Notes: generated by a model not told the origin, from the letters alone. DNA of 64,000 nt from Spinacia oleracea (GCF_020520425.1 NC_079489.1:82528810-82592809), one strand, 5' to 3'. Positions 24,981 through 37,692 are shown, numbered from the stretch's first letter. A program made the numbers and translations.

Positions 24981-25079
24981 AAGGTATTCAATAATCCGAG
25001 GGGGCGGCCTTTCACCTTTGAGGAGATAGATGAAGTTCGAGAAATGTTGGCAAACTTCATTACCAGTGATTGTCTTTGA
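24981..25079 (+). pseudogene. Short coding-looking stretch in CACTA right part
   Basis: An open frame of about 32 codons ends at TGA and reads KVFNNPRGRPFTFEEIDEVR and then MLANFITSDCL. It lacks a start codon and looks like a terminal exon of either a captured gene or a decayed transposase-related gene. I do not recognise the family. The whole CACTA right end is otherwise non-coding. Confidence 0.25.
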
Positions 25080-25284
25080 TATTTTCTTGTACTGAATCTT
25101 AAATCGTGGATGCTAGCTAGTTTTTCATATGATTGTAATGTAATCGACTTTTATATTTACAATTATATACTATTTAGTTTAATTATTTATATAATTGGAT
25201 ACTTTTTATATGACGTATGGAGGTTAATCAGTGGCATGGTACAATTGTAATATGTAGCAGGGAAATCGGTTATACAACAAATCT

Positions 25285-25710
25285 AGATCAAGTGCGGCTC
25301 ATTTATAGGCCAAGTGCGGCTCATGTATAAGCCAAGTGCGGCTCATTTATAAGCCAAGTGTGGCTCATTTATATATCAAGTGCGACTCATTTTTATGCTT
25401 GTGCTGCCCATTTCTATGTCAAGTGCGGGCTCATTTTCAAATTGCAGCACCAAATATGTCAAGTGCGGGCTCATTTTCAACATTGGCAGCACCAAATAAG
25501 TCAAGTGTAAGCTCATTTTCAAAATTGGCAGCACCAAATATATCAAGTGCGGGCTCATATTCTAAAATTGGCAGCACAAAATATGTCAAGTGCGGGCTAA
25601 TTTTCAAAATTAATATTTTGGCAGCACTTGAAAAACATCAAGTGCGGGCAGGCCATGTGCTGCACATGTAAAAGCCCGCACTAAACCCCTTAAAATGAGC
25701 CCGCACTTGA
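25285..25710. repeat. CACTA right subterminal repeats
   Basis: About ten tandem or near-tandem variants of TCAAGTGCGGGCTCATTTTC and AAGTGCGGCTCATTTATA are followed by inverted GAGCCCGCACTT copies at the very end. Matching units lie just inside the left terminus. Confidence 0.85.
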
Positions 25711-25727
25711 GGTTTTTTCCTCTAGTG

Positions 25728-26586
25728 TTTTTTGTATGTTAATTTTTTAACTCATTAAAACTCTGTCTATCATGTTAGCATTATGTTCAAGATAAATAAT
25801 TCCACACCGAGCTTACATGTGTAGTGCTTGACATCTAGTTTAACTTTTAATATTCAGTTGTAATTTAGGTAATAGTTGTGGGCGAATTTATCTATGATGG
25901 ACTATGAGTCTATGTTAGATGGTATTGAAAAACAAAATTCCGAACTTTATTTAATGAAAATAAGAATAAAGAACTACTCCGTACTAAAATAAATCTTATG
26001 TTTTTGTATTAAATAATAAACCTATTAATTCATATTGACTACCTAATACCGTAATTAAGTGATTATCTATTTTACTAATAATTTGCAAGTGCTTAGAGCA
26101 GGCCGATGAAATTCTAGAAGCGGATTGGACGAAAATTTTGATGCATCTTTTTTTCCTCAATGGTGAATTGGTGAAACGATATATTCTAGGTATCTATTAG
26201 ACGTATCATTTCGAAAGAGGCCCTAAACCCTTATTTCGCCCTAGGGCCCCCAAAAACTCAGGAACGGGCCTACATCAAGAGTTTCCTTGTAAAATAGATA
26301 TTAGAAAGGTAGTCGGAAGACTCGGAATAATTATTTCCTACCTAGAAAACCCTAATTTTAAAAACCCTAGCTAAAGAAGGAGAAATCGTAGATTCTATTC
26401 TATCGGATTACAGAGTATTTATATTATTATTAAATTAATAAAATAGAACAAAATCAGTTGGTGAATCAGCGCCTCATCTTCTACAACATACGGAGTACAA
26501 ATTAAAAATCAAACCCAGGAGAGGAGGAAATAATTTATACTCCGTACAACATAAAAAATCTCAAACCCAAAAACAAGAATAAAAAA
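25728..26586. other. Spacer between CACTA element and TTM gene
   Basis: No gene was recognised. A GC-richer stretch near 26215-26280 (CCCTAGGGCCCCCAAAAACT) looks like an old transposon remnant. The promoter and 5'UTR of the downstream gene should lie in the last few hundred bases. Confidence 0.5.
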
Positions 26587-26613
26587 ATGGAGAAGCAAAA
26601 TAGGGAGTTTTGA
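26587..26613 (+). promoter_or_regulatory. Possible upstream ORF (8 codons) before TTM gene
   Basis: ATG GAG AAG CAA AAT AGG lies about 100 bases before the main start, and the frame (MEKQNREF) stops at TGA. If it is in the transcript leader it could lower translation of the main ORF. The transcript start is not known. Confidence 0.35.
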
Positions 26614-26687
26614 GGGAAGAAGAAGAATCAATAGTTGGGTATTGGGGAGCAAACACAGATCCAGCGGCGGTGAGAACAGATCCGACG

Positions 26688-29600
26688 ATGGCTGAGGATA
26701 GTTCACATCATCATAAAAAGGCAGGGTTGTTGAAGGATCAAGTTCGATTAGTTAAGAGAAAAGAAGATAATAGCCGTTATGAGATTATCCCAATCAAGGC
26801 ATCATTATCATTTGAGAAAGGATTCTTTGTAGTGATTCGTGCTTGTCAATTGTTGGCTCAAAATAATGATGGGATTACATTGGTAGGATTAGCTGGTCCA
26901 TCTGGTGCAGGAAAAACTGTATTTACTGAGAAAATCCTCAATTTCATGCCAACCATTGCTGTTATATCAATGGACAATTACAATGATGCTACTAGAATTG
27001 TTGATGGCAATTTTGATGATCCACGTTTGACAGATTATGATACATTGCTTCAGAATATTAATGACCTTAAGGCTGGAAACCCCGCCCAGGTTCCCATTTA
27101 TGATTTCAAAACCAGCTCCCGTGTAGGATACAGGTTTGAATTCGATGATAAACACTTACATGATCAATAACACTGATTTTTCCAATTTGGATGTCGTGCT
27201 ATGTTGTGAGATCATGCTTTCGATTCTTGTATTTAGTATAATTAACTGGGGTCCGGTTTTATATCAGGGGAACTTTCTTTTCTTTAGTTTGTTTAATGCT
27301 TATCAATTGGTATATTACTGCGCTGAACATAATTAGCACGAGAATTAAGAAATTGAGAATTAGTTGTATACTTTATCCTGTATGAAGTTGTTATATGACT
27401 CAAGACTCAAGAGAACAAGTGAGATAGCAGAAAAAGTATGGCATATTATTAATATGAAATCTTACTGGCAAACCACTCACAGTAGAAATATACTTGCATT
27501 CGGTATCTCCTTGTTTGCAGATCAATCGATTTCTGTAGTATGATCTTGCTTCTAGATGAAATGCATAATGAGGGAGTTAACTATGAATGTTTTTACTTGC
27601 TTGCTGCTTCAATGCTGACCCCTTTAATTGCTATGCTAAGGCATGAATCTGTTATGATTATATCATAATAATGTGGGGCCCTTTTCTCCTAACTCCCCGA
27701 CCGTTCTTGCATCAAAACTCACAAAGATGCATATTAATGCAGGACAGTTGAAGCTCCCAGCTCTCGTATTGTAATAATTGAGGGTATCTATGCTTTGAGT
27801 GAAAAACTGCGCCCTTTAGTAGATCTTCGGGTGTCTGTGACCGGTGGAGTTCACAATGACCTTGTTAAACGAGTTTTGAGAGATATACAACGTGCTGGCC
27901 AAGAACCGGAGGAGATCATCCAGCAAATATCTGAAACTGTTTGTTCACTATGCCTGTATACTGCACTTATTTTGGTAGTTGTAAAGATTCTACATTTATG
28001 AAGTTCTGATATGTCTTCCTTTACAGGTTTATCCAATGTACAAGGCCTTCATCGAGCCAGATTTAGAAACAGCTCATATAAAGATAGTAAACAAATTCAA
28101 TCCATTTACTGGATTTGAGAATGCTACCTTTATCTTAAAGGTAATCTAATTAGCAGTTCACTGTAGTTCATATGATACTGGACTTGGGCAATGCCTGGTT
28201 GGTTATCTTTTAAACTGTTGTCTGTCAATAATTTAAGCTTTTTCCTTTCTGCAGTCGTTGAAGCCTATTAAAGAAGACCTTATTAAAGCTGTTTTGTCCG
28301 AGAATCTAAAGGAAGCTGTGGAGCAGACCTACGATATATATCTTTTACCACCTGGCGAAGATCCAGAATCATGCCAATCATATCTCAGGATGAGAAATAA
28401 AGATGGAAAGTACAATCTTATGTTTGAGGTCCGGTATTCCAATTTGTTCTTCTTAAAATTTTACAATGATTAGTGAACTGTGTCTGGTGTATGGTTGAAG
28501 TATTTAAGGCGACATATTATCTTGGAAAAAAGAATACTCTTTCTAATAATGTGCACTGGGTGTGACTTGAGGAGGTTTAGTTATGTCACCTGTTTTGTTT
28601 ATTTTCCATCTGTTCACACTATTGTGAGTCGGTTGTCCAAAAGTTGTAAAAGTTTTGAGGTTAAACTTTGCAATTAGGATTGCGAAATAGATTAAAGGAA
28701 AACAGAGGACTTGAAAGTTAGTTGCATAAGGATGAAAATTGTTGCAAAGCTCTCAGGGTGCCTTACTGGGAGTTTCGTGCTCCAAAGCTTATATTGTTAT
28801 ACCTATTTGCATCAGTTATCCTCTCATATAAAAGCTGTATTCTACTTGGTTGAATGCTTGATGTGACTCTTTGGGGATGGTTGAGAGCTATGTTAGGCGT
28901 ACTAGCTATTAGTGTTTGATTGGTATATGATGTTTGTCACTGATATACTCCCTCCGGTTTTTTTGTTGTACCAACTTACTGTACTCTTGTTTCTAGGAGT
29001 GGTGAGTGAGTGTATGAAAAAGGTGGAAAAAGTAAGAGAGAGGCAGTAAATTAGAGGGTAATAGTGGATAAGTAGGAGAGAGATGATGAAAAAGTGTAAC
29101 TATTGTGGGGAAAAGGGAAAGATGGTAAAATATGGTTGCCAAAAATAGAATCAAATAGAAGTGGGTAGAACAAAAGAAACACCCCTTTTTGGAAAGTGGG
29201 TGCATAAAAAAAACAGAGGGAGTATTAGTTTTTCTGAGGTTTTCTGCTAGGTTTTCAAGGACCACACCCATGTCTGACTCGGGTATAACACATACATCTC
29301 TACTTAGTGCATTAATTGTCAGTCCTGGAAGCGTTGAGTGACCATTATTTGTGGCCTTGCAGGGGGGTTCTTCTTCTCTCTGGGGGGGGGGGGGGGGATG
29401 TTACTTGATGTCTAGAAAAAGAACTCCTTTGTCGCAAGACATCTCCTCTCCACTGAGTTAATGAAGGAGGACAGATTAATAGGCTAACAAATTGTTGTTT
29501 GGAACCTGCACCGACTGTATGGAATGAAGATTCTTTTAGCTATTGATTTCATACTTTACAAATGTCCCACAATTTAATTCGGAAGTATCTTGCTTGGCAT

Positions 29601-32600
29601 TGGACATTCTGTAGTTTCAAAAGTATTGCAGTTTGGAGACAAGGATAATATCAGTGAGCTAGCAGATGAATTGTTAAAAGTGGTACAACCTGACCCAACC
29701 AATGAATACATTGTATTGGTTGCAGCTAGATATCTGTAGGTTAACTCTCTGGATGATTATAAAGGGCTATGGCTTTAAGCTCTTTACATGGCGGGCTTGT
29801 CTTAGTTGATCCTTGGCAAAAGAGATCATTCTGGTTCTGCATGATATAAGGATGGAAGCGAAAAACTGTAGATGATTTTGATTTAGGCCTATGTATATCG
29901 TTTCCTTCGCAATAATATTGCTTTACATTCTGAAAGATGCTTATGAGTTTTACTTTGTACTTCGGCATAGAAGCTAGGTTGCACTGTCTGCTTAAGAACA
30001 AACATCTTGAATTTTTTTTGAGTGGGTTACCTTTGGAAGGGTATTAAGATCGATCCTACATTTCAAAAAAAAAAAAAAAATTGAAGTTTCAAAGTGATCC
30101 TGAATTATTTATTGTGATATTGATGTCAAGCTCGTCTATTGTGGCTGAAATTGTTTAGCTGGAAAACTGTCATCATTTTTATAGAAGTAAAAACGAGCAA
30201 GTTACAGAGCATATCAGATTATCAGAATGTCTTTTGCTAATAGTAAAAGAATTGGTCATCAGATGTCAGGATATACAAGAGTACATTTCGTGTAATGTGA
30301 TGCAAACTAGATTTTCTTGGAGGAATTGGGATATGTTTCTGGATGAGGAAGTGTTGATTATATGTGCCTGGGGCGGGGCTATATTGCTTCTTTGGTGGAT
30401 ACTGTCCGGTGAAGCTACAAGGGTATGCAGAGATTTAAGATGAAAAGGGACAAGGGTTTAGAACACTGGACACTCAAGAAACATTGAGTACCTGATGGAA
30501 TCACGGAACACACTTTTACCAAGATATAAGTTTGGATATGGTCCATTAATTGTCTGACAGGGTAGCTAGGTTCACTTTGGTAATCCTCATAGGACCCTTT
30601 GTTTGCTATCCTTTTGAGGTGTGCACTTGTTTTTTCTATCAGTCCGATTTCCTCCCTCCTAAATGGAATTGCTTTGTAAATGGTATATTCACGACATTTC
30701 TAATGCAATCACATTGGTAATAGAAACCAATTGGCTTGGAATGGAATGCGATCTCGTGTTTCTTGTACATATGATAAGAAGTTGAAAGGGTTTTCTGATG
30801 TTGTATTTCAAGTTTTTAAGTAGTCCTTATAAAAATTACCAGTCCTAATGTAGAATTCATTCTCCTGCAGTTGTAAAGTACCCGACAACCCTCTCAACTT
30901 GGTTCTCTCTTTGAAAATCTTTGAATTTGTGATTTAGTCATTGTTCTTGACCATTACCTGTTCACACATACAAAGAGGTTCTAATTTCTGCCGTTCAAGG
31001 ACACAATCTTAACTTGAGCTTCTGATGCATCCAAAAATTTTATTGGGTTCCTCGACCTCCTACTTCTTTTGATTATCTGAAATTCAGTCGATTTGTGGAA
31101 ATATTTTGGGTTTAATATAATTCATGTAAATATAAAGAAGAAAATAACATGTATCCGTCAAGATTGAGAATGCCTTTTTTATTGTTTTTTTAATTTGTTA
31201 AGAATATGTTGGATTTCGGGGGCTTGTATTACTTTTTTTATTTGAGATGTTTTGCTTGATGAGATAGTTGAATACTTGTGTTGCCTGATGATATAGTTGA
31301 ATACTTCAGGAAGTATTAAAAGAAAGTCCGTTCATCATATCACCCAGGATAACTTTTGAAGTCAGTGTGCGTCTTCTTGGTGGGCTCATGGCCTTGGGAT
31401 ATACAATTGCAGCTATCCTCAAAAGAAACAGCCATGTGTTCTCAGATGGTAGGGTTACTGTAAAGATTGATTGGTTGGAGCAGCTCAATCGTCAATATAT
31501 CCAGGTAACATTAACATATTTTTTGGCAATTCTATCTCGCTACTATTAATGTCTTCCTATGACTGCCATCTTTCTGAATGGGTTTCTGTTTTTCATGTAT
31601 CTAACTCATACTGTGTTGTTTATTCTGCCCATGCAAACATCTTCAGTGCGCTATTCGTTTTAAGCTATACAACTACTAGTCTTATATGTTAATTATATGG
31701 AAATCAAAATTTGTAAAATTTAATACGAAGTATTAAAAGTGTTAAAGTTGATTGATTATAAAAATAAAACAAAAACATTAGTATTATAACAATAATTGAA
31801 TGCTATAAAACATGTGATAAAAATATAAAACACTTAAGTATGCATATACTCGTTCCTGATTATTATTATTAGGTGCTGAAAAAATATATGACAAAAATGT
31901 AAAGCATAAATTACTCAGTGGGTGAGGGCATTTTAGTCTTTTTACGTGGGCAACAAACTTTTTAGGACTTGGCTTATAGAATAGAGATAAATAAATAATG
32001 AATAAATAATTTAATTTAATTAGTAATTTAATGAGGGTAAGTTAGTCTTTTTACGTGGACACCAAGTCCTCCCCTCCCCCCTTATAGAATAGAGATAAAA
32101 ATTACTCCCTCCGTATTTATTTAAGAGATACACTTGGTCGGGCACGGGTATTAAATGAAATAAAGTAATAAAACAAGTGGGGTTGGGTAGATATTTTAAT
32201 AAGTAAAACAAGTGGGGGCCATGTCATTTTAGGGGGTGGGGGTGGGGGTGGGGGTGGGTGTAGATAGATTATTTAATTAGATGGTGGGGTTGATAAGTTA
32301 CTAAAAATGGCAAGTGTATCTCTTAAATAAATACGGCCGGAAAAGGTAAGTGTATCCCTTAAATAAATACAGAGGGAGTATGTGTTTTCTTTAGAAGTAT
32401 TTTCTACGGAGTATGATCCTAAACAGCTTATGTGGTCGGTCAAATCTATGTGTTCCTGAACACCTTGTGTAGGTTGGTCAAATCTCGATCAATCATGGAG
32501 TAACTAAATGGAAGTCAACATTTGTCTGAAGCTGTTGCTTTTTTAGTAAGTGAGCCAAGCTAGCAATGTTCTTCATGAACTAAGCTTGGACAGGAAATCT

Positions 32601-35600
32601 ATCTTATTGAGCCTAACATAAGATTACTACGGAATATTATTTCTATACGAAATAAAAAAAATATCCATCTTCCAGCTCATTGCAACACTTAATAGAAAAA
32701 CAAGAACTAGTGTGTTACATTGTGTTTAGGGTATTAAGTTCCATCCCAAAGAACTTTAAATGCTCCACAACAAAATTAACTTACATACCCATGCAATAGG
32801 TATATTAGGAATCAATAACCTCCCCTGCAGTTGAGATAAATGAACTAAAATGGAGAAAGAAACTGAACTGAGCTTAGTAGTGATTTATTTCCCAACGTAG
32901 AAGCCCAATTGGGTTATTCTTGAGCCTAACTTCTAGCACTTCTTAGGAGGTAGAACCTCATATTTTGGACAATGAAGCCTAAAAGAGAGGGGAGGGACAA
33001 GAAAGCTCGCAAAACGCCAGTGCTGCACCACTGAGCAGGAGCTAATCGTTAGTAAAATGGTAAAGTGATTTTAAAATTTTAATCCTTAGGGTAAAAACCA
33101 CTGATTCATCCATTAGCCGCTTACCAACCCATACCATTTTCCATTTTTAATTGAAGTTTGGGCGCACTCAGGCGCAAGTCACTGCGCCTTAGCTAAGGTG
33201 CAGCCACCTACAAAAGGTGCAGACCTGGCGAGAGAAAAGGAAATTTGGGTTAAAGGATTTTAAAATTTAAAAAATCCAAGTTGTTTTAAAATTAAACCTT
33301 ACCCACTCTTTAGGATGCAAATTCGAGCAAAAACCCTCAATTAATTGCATGAGTCTAATGGTGAAACAATTGTTGGTCGTTACCGGCATCAGATCTGCCA
33401 GTGGTCGTCGCGGTCAAAGTGTTCTATGTTAGTCTGTTCTTCAATCTTTTCTTCTCCTCTGGTTCCTTTTTTTGTTCTTTTTATTAAATGATTGCCAGGT
33501 GAACAGTGAACCCCTCCTGATATTTCTTTTACCTGTTTTTAAATTATTTTTTCATTTTTTTTGTTTTATCCCCTTGTTTTTGACGAACTGTCACATGAAA
33601 GTGATGGCCCCTTCTGATTTTTTCTGTTGTTTTTTTAGTATTCTTTTACACTTGTTTTTTCACTTAATTTCCAAAAAAACAAGTAATATGGAAATAGAAA
33701 AATAATACTATACGAAATAGAAAATAAAAAAAGAAGCTGTGCCTCGTATCCAAAACAAATTATGTTTACCTGTGTCATGTTTCATGTATGCATATAATAT
33801 AAGTATTATGTTGTTTTGGGTACAAAATATGATTTTGAAATCTTTTCTAAGGTTTTCGGCACATTTGGTGCGCCTCACCAGTGAAAGGCGAGCGCCTGCG
33901 CCTCTTGGTCTGCCTCGTGCTTTTTAAATCTAAGAGGTTGATCCACTTGATTTTACATATTTCCCCACTTAGTGGCACTATGTAATTAATTGTTTTGCGA
34001 CCAAAACGGAGGCAGTATATCATTAATAAAACTTTAGCTTGTGTAAAACTAGGACTAAATGGGGCACCTTAACATTGTTTACCAAGTAAAGTATGTGATG
34101 GGCTTGTTGTACTGCTTATTGTATGTGAGGTCTTAAGTAAACTTAAAGAGTACTGTTTCATCTGTATCTGTTAAGGTGCAAGGAAGAGATCGTTTGCATG
34201 TAAGATCTGTTGCTGAGCAGCTAGGATTGGAAGGGTCCTACATACCTCGCACTTACATTGAGCAAATTCAACTGGAAAAGCTTGTGAAAGAAGTCATGGT
34301 ATGGAGATGTTGTAGTCTTGTTCTGTAGTTCTGTTAATATGTTGCTAGGTTTTAAGTTTGGTCTGTGCATCTTAAAGGCACTGCCAGAGGACTTGAAGAC
34401 AAAGCTCAGCCTTGATGATGATTGGGTTTCTAGTCCCCAAGAAGCCCTATCTAGAGCATCTGCTGATAGAATTGCTTGGAGACACAAGAATCTAAAGAGG
34501 TGTACCCTTTAGGCTTGCCTTTATTTCTAGTAAATGTTGCTAATACTGTTTTATCTGCTGGGTAAACCTTCACTTGAAAAATTCTTATTACTTGCTTCTT
34601 GGCGGTTTCTCCCCTTTCTATTCTTTTGCGCGCGTGTGTGTGTGGGTGTGGAGGGGGGTGGAAGGGAAAGTTGTTGCTACTTATTAAAAATGATGACTTC
34701 AATTGCTTTAGCATCTAGGTTTGGCAGTGTTTTGGCTGTCTCCTATTAGCCATTCTCGCCTTATCCGGCTTACTTACTTTGGGTCAATTGGGTTTAATAT
34801 TACTAGTTCAGATGACTTTTCTTCAGTGTAATAACTAAAGAGTCATCTCAATTATCTATTTGAAATTTATGTTGTTTTGATGTTTAAATTATGCAGCAAT
34901 GGACTATGATGTTTAAATTATGCAGCAATAGACTACCATTTATTTTTTGTAGGTGCAGGAAAATCTGTTAGTGTCGTGGGATGTTTAGCCGGTTGATGTC
35001 CATATTGGTGTTTTTTTTTTTTTTGTGGAACTCTCTTTCTGTTGGTCAAGATTCAAGAAAGCATGCACCTATTTTAACTAACACAAAGATCAATTTTGGT
35101 GCAGTGGTATGTCGCGTTCGTACTCTAACCAAAGAGACAAGAATGTTTCCAAGTATGATGCCAGTAGCAGGAGATATGATGAGAGAAATTCTGAATTAGT
35201 AGCAACTTTGGGGAATAAGGTTTGTGGATAGATTTTAAGTAAAATGTTTAAGTGGTGGCATTGCTTGCAACTATATTGAATTATTTTACATTATACTTGT
35301 TGTTGATTGACATGTCTTTTAGGGGGTTGCTACACAACTGTCAGATCAGATATCAACATTAAATGATCGGATGGATGAATTTACATCAAGGATTGAAGAG
35401 CTGAGCTCTAAATTGATGGTGAAGAAATTATCTCCCAGCCAGCAAAATATGATTCTGCAATCTGAAACCTGCAATGGGTCTGTCCCAACATCTTATTTTG
35501 TATCTGGCTTGAGCAATGGCTCGTTGACTGGCTCTCTTCTGCCAAGTATCTCGTCATCCTCCCAGTTGAATAAGGAGTCACCTTTAACGGAGGAGGTAAG

Positions 35601-36587
35601 TTGGCTATCCAAGTTCTTTTCCATTTATTCACATGTACTTGGTAGAGCCAAAGATTCATTTGTTCTTTTGGTTGTGGGATGTAATGGACTAAATCAAAAT
35701 GGCTCTTAAAACCTCTTCGCTTCTTTTCCATGAAGTAGAAGATGGTCTTCTCGTTGTCGTCCCGTTATCGCTTTTGGGTCAATTGGAAACAACCTCTCTG
35801 CCATTGTAGGGGTAAGGTTGCGTATACCCGACCCCCCTTACCCCGCTTCTTGCGGGAGCCTCTTTGAGGCAATGGAGTAATGATAATGATGATAATGATG
35901 ACGTGGTAGAGGGTTGGTTAGTATTTAAAAAATAACGGGTTGGTCAATACATCTGAACAATCTTCATAGCCTTTTTTTCCTTTTATTTTCTTTGTTTAAG
36001 GATTTAAATGACCATTTGGAAGTTCAAGTTCCATTGAACAATTAATTCGTAAAATAGTGTTTGTAACTCTGTACAACATGTTAATTGCCATCCATCTCTT
36101 CTGTAGATGATTCTCCCCTTTAAAGTTGATAATGTTTTATTAAATTTCTTAGGGGTAATGCTATCCCTCTGCTTGTATTTATTTGGTAACTCTTCATTAT
36201 ACCGCCATACGGAAGTGCCTAAACCTACATTTACATAAATTGCATTATATGCTATGGTTAGACAGACTGTTTAGAAATGTTATGGTCAACATGTTTCTTG
36301 CTGGCATGATGGTGTTCATGTAATCTGATGTGTGTGGTCCTTTGTATATACAGCTACAAGGAATAGCACGAGGGCAGCGTCAAATTATGCATCAATTGGA
36401 CAATCTTTGCACACTTTTTCGAGAGAACATGGGGGAGAGGGAGAAGTCTCGTCGAGGAAGAAATGGAGGGAAAAGAAACATTGTAGCTGATGTTGAACCC
36501 GTCAACCTTTCTGTACTTCTGGTGTGTACAGTGGCTTTTGGTGGACTAGGAATTGCCCTTTACAAGGGTTTTTGGACTCGAAACTGA
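26688..36587 (+). CDS. TTM1/TTM2: TTM1/TTM2-type triphosphate tunnel metalloenzyme (P-loop kinase-like + CYTH)
   Basis: A complete gene inferred as ten exons: 26688-27133, 27743-27938, 28027-28140, 28255-28428, 31310-31504, 34176-34298, 34378-34499, 35105-35219, 35323-35595, 36354-36587. All phases agree and give 663 residues, near the usual size for the family. Residues 62-250 are a uridine-kinase-like P-loop domain with Walker A GPSGAGKT (70-77) and the DNYND motif. About 265-420 is the CYTH/TTM domain ([20 protein letters not shown], then LKRNSHVF and [14 protein letters not shown]). A helical, coiled-coil-prone stretch follows (about 496-520). A hydrophobic tail (637-656) anchors the C-terminus; Arabidopsis TTM1/2 are tail-anchored at the mitochondrial outer membrane, hydrolyse pyrophosphate, and act in senescence and pathogen response. 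ATG 26688 matches the family N-terminus. The donor of exon 4 (GTCCGG) and the acceptor of exon 6 (TTAAG) are weak. Introns 4 and 5 are 2.9 and 2.7 kb and carry transposons. Confidence 0.92.
28948..29222. mobile_element. Stowaway-like MITE in intron 4 of the TTM gene
   Basis: The left end is CTCCCTCCGGTTTTTTTGT and the right end reverse-complemented is CTCCCTCTGTTTTTTTTATG. TA flanks both sides (28946-28947, 29223-29224). The element is 275 bp. Confidence 0.85.
29381..29397. repeat. Poly-G tract in TTM intron 4
   Basis: A run of about 17 G. Its length is uncertain in any assembly. Confidence 0.85.
31676..32095 (-). mobile_element. Short Helitron in intron 5 of the TTM gene
   Basis: On the minus strand the element starts A|TCTCTATTCTATAAG and ends ATAAGACTAG|T, the standard plant Helitron termini with AT target. 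A second copy of the 5' start lies internally at about 31987. The usual strong 3' hairpin is not obvious, which lowers confidence. The 5' end resembles that of the Helitron pair at 47975-49481. Confidence 0.5.
32105..32378. mobile_element. Stowaway-like MITE in intron 5 of the TTM gene
   Basis: The ends CTCCCTCCGTATTTATTTAA and (reverse complement) CTCCCTCTGTATTTATTTAA are flanked by TA. The right terminal repeat is doubled inside the element (AAGTGTATCTCTTAAATAAA and AAGTGTATCCCTTAAATAAA). It is the same family as the fragment at 1-101. Confidence 0.85.
35740..35910 (+). mobile_element. Au-like SINE (3' part) in intron 9 of the TTM gene
   Basis: AACAACCTCTCTGCC, then GGGGTAAGGTTGCGTA and the stretch up to a simple repeat tail (TAATGATGATAATG) follow the known order of the plant Au SINE 3' region. 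The tRNA-related head is absent or poorly preserved. It is inserted in the sense orientation of the gene. Confidence 0.65.
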
Positions 36588-37516
36588 TCCCAACACTAAC
36601 TGCAGGATTTTACGCCTTCAAGACTATTTTTGGGTTTCCTTCATAGTTTTCTTATTCAAATACTAATTGGACGGTTTTGCCCTTCTGCTCGAGGAAAGAT
36701 TACTTGAAGATCATAACATTGATCGGTGTCTTAAGAGATCTTGAAGGGTTCTAAACAAAAATTTTGTAGGTCCTAGAAAACATTTGCTACCTTATCTGGT
36801 AACCAAGTTGCTCACATGAATTTCCATTTTCCAATGCTCTTGAAATAAAAGATTTTACTATCTTTCTTTAATGTCGTACCACCAAAATATCGCAAATTGT
36901 TAGGTACACTCGAGAGTACGGGGAGGAAGGTACTTTCGCGCGTTAAAATGACGTCATGTTCGCTTTTTATGAAAAAAAAATAACATTAGCTTTGTAAAAA
37001 GTAACACATATATTTATAGGAAAATAATATAGGTTTAAAAGTGTTCGTCTCTAAACTTTAAATGGCTTATGTTGTATTTACATCAAATTTGAATCTAATG
37101 GGCTGAAATATGGTTTAAAAGATAAAAAAAAGTTGAAGGTTGATACTAATGTAACATATACAGTAATATAAATAACACAAGTTTTAATTAACGCAGGTAC
37201 TAAAGTAAATGCAGTACGAAATCCCTTAAATGCAATATTATTTAATGACTTTAAAAATGAAAGAAAGACAAAATACCCAATAAAATTTTAATAGCCTACA
37301 AAACAAATAATAAAAAACCCTCGTCTTTCAGACGCGGCTAGTCGCCTGCTACTTCTCATTCATCTTCTTCCTTGGTTTTTCACCTTGTAGAGATGCCCAC
37401 TTGTGTCTCTTGAAGGTATATTGTATCTTGCTCAAATAGTTTTTTCAATGTATTTTGCCTAATAATAGTCTATAATTTGGTAGATGAAATAATGGGCAAG
37501 TTTACCGACAGTGTAG
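36588..37516. other. Downstream of TTM gene, no gene recognised
   Basis: The first few hundred bases should hold the 3'UTR and polyadenylation site (AATAAA-like at about 36845). The rest is AT-rich with no recognisable content. Confidence 0.5.
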
Positions 37517-37615
37517 TTAGGGTGCCGAATATTCTATCCGGCGGTGCGGTTAGGGTGCCGGACTTCCTATCCGGCGGTGCAGTTAGGGTGTCGGTATCCT
37601 GTCCGGCGGTCCAGT
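37517..37615 (+). repeat. Three-copy 33-bp tandem repeat
   Basis: TTAGGGTGCCGAATATTCTA and related units start at 37517, 37550 and 37583. Because 33 is a multiple of three, an open frame across them gives an 11-residue repeat (VRVPNILSGGA, VRVPDFLSGGA). The frame continues only to 37692 and I do not recognise a protein. Confidence 0.75.
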
Positions 37616-37692
37616 TTCAGTGCCAGAATAAACTCCCGGCATCCCAGAAATCAGGTTCGTTCTATGTTTATTCGTTTTCCATTATGATTTGA

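Larger units (their letters stand above)
17280..25727. mobile_element. Non-autonomous CACTA (En/Spm-like) element, 8.4 kb
   Basis: The left end is CACTAGTAGAAAAATCG and the right end reverse-complemented is CACTAGAGGAAAAAACC. The flanks carry a 3-bp duplication TTT, as CACTA elements make, though TTT is weak evidence in AT-rich DNA. Subterminal AAGTGCGGGCTCATTTT-type repeats occur in both orientations at 17310-17480 and 25285-25705, as expected for transposase binding. No full transposase was found. The interior holds exons of an asparagine synthetase gene and a 171-bp satellite array. Confidence 0.88.
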
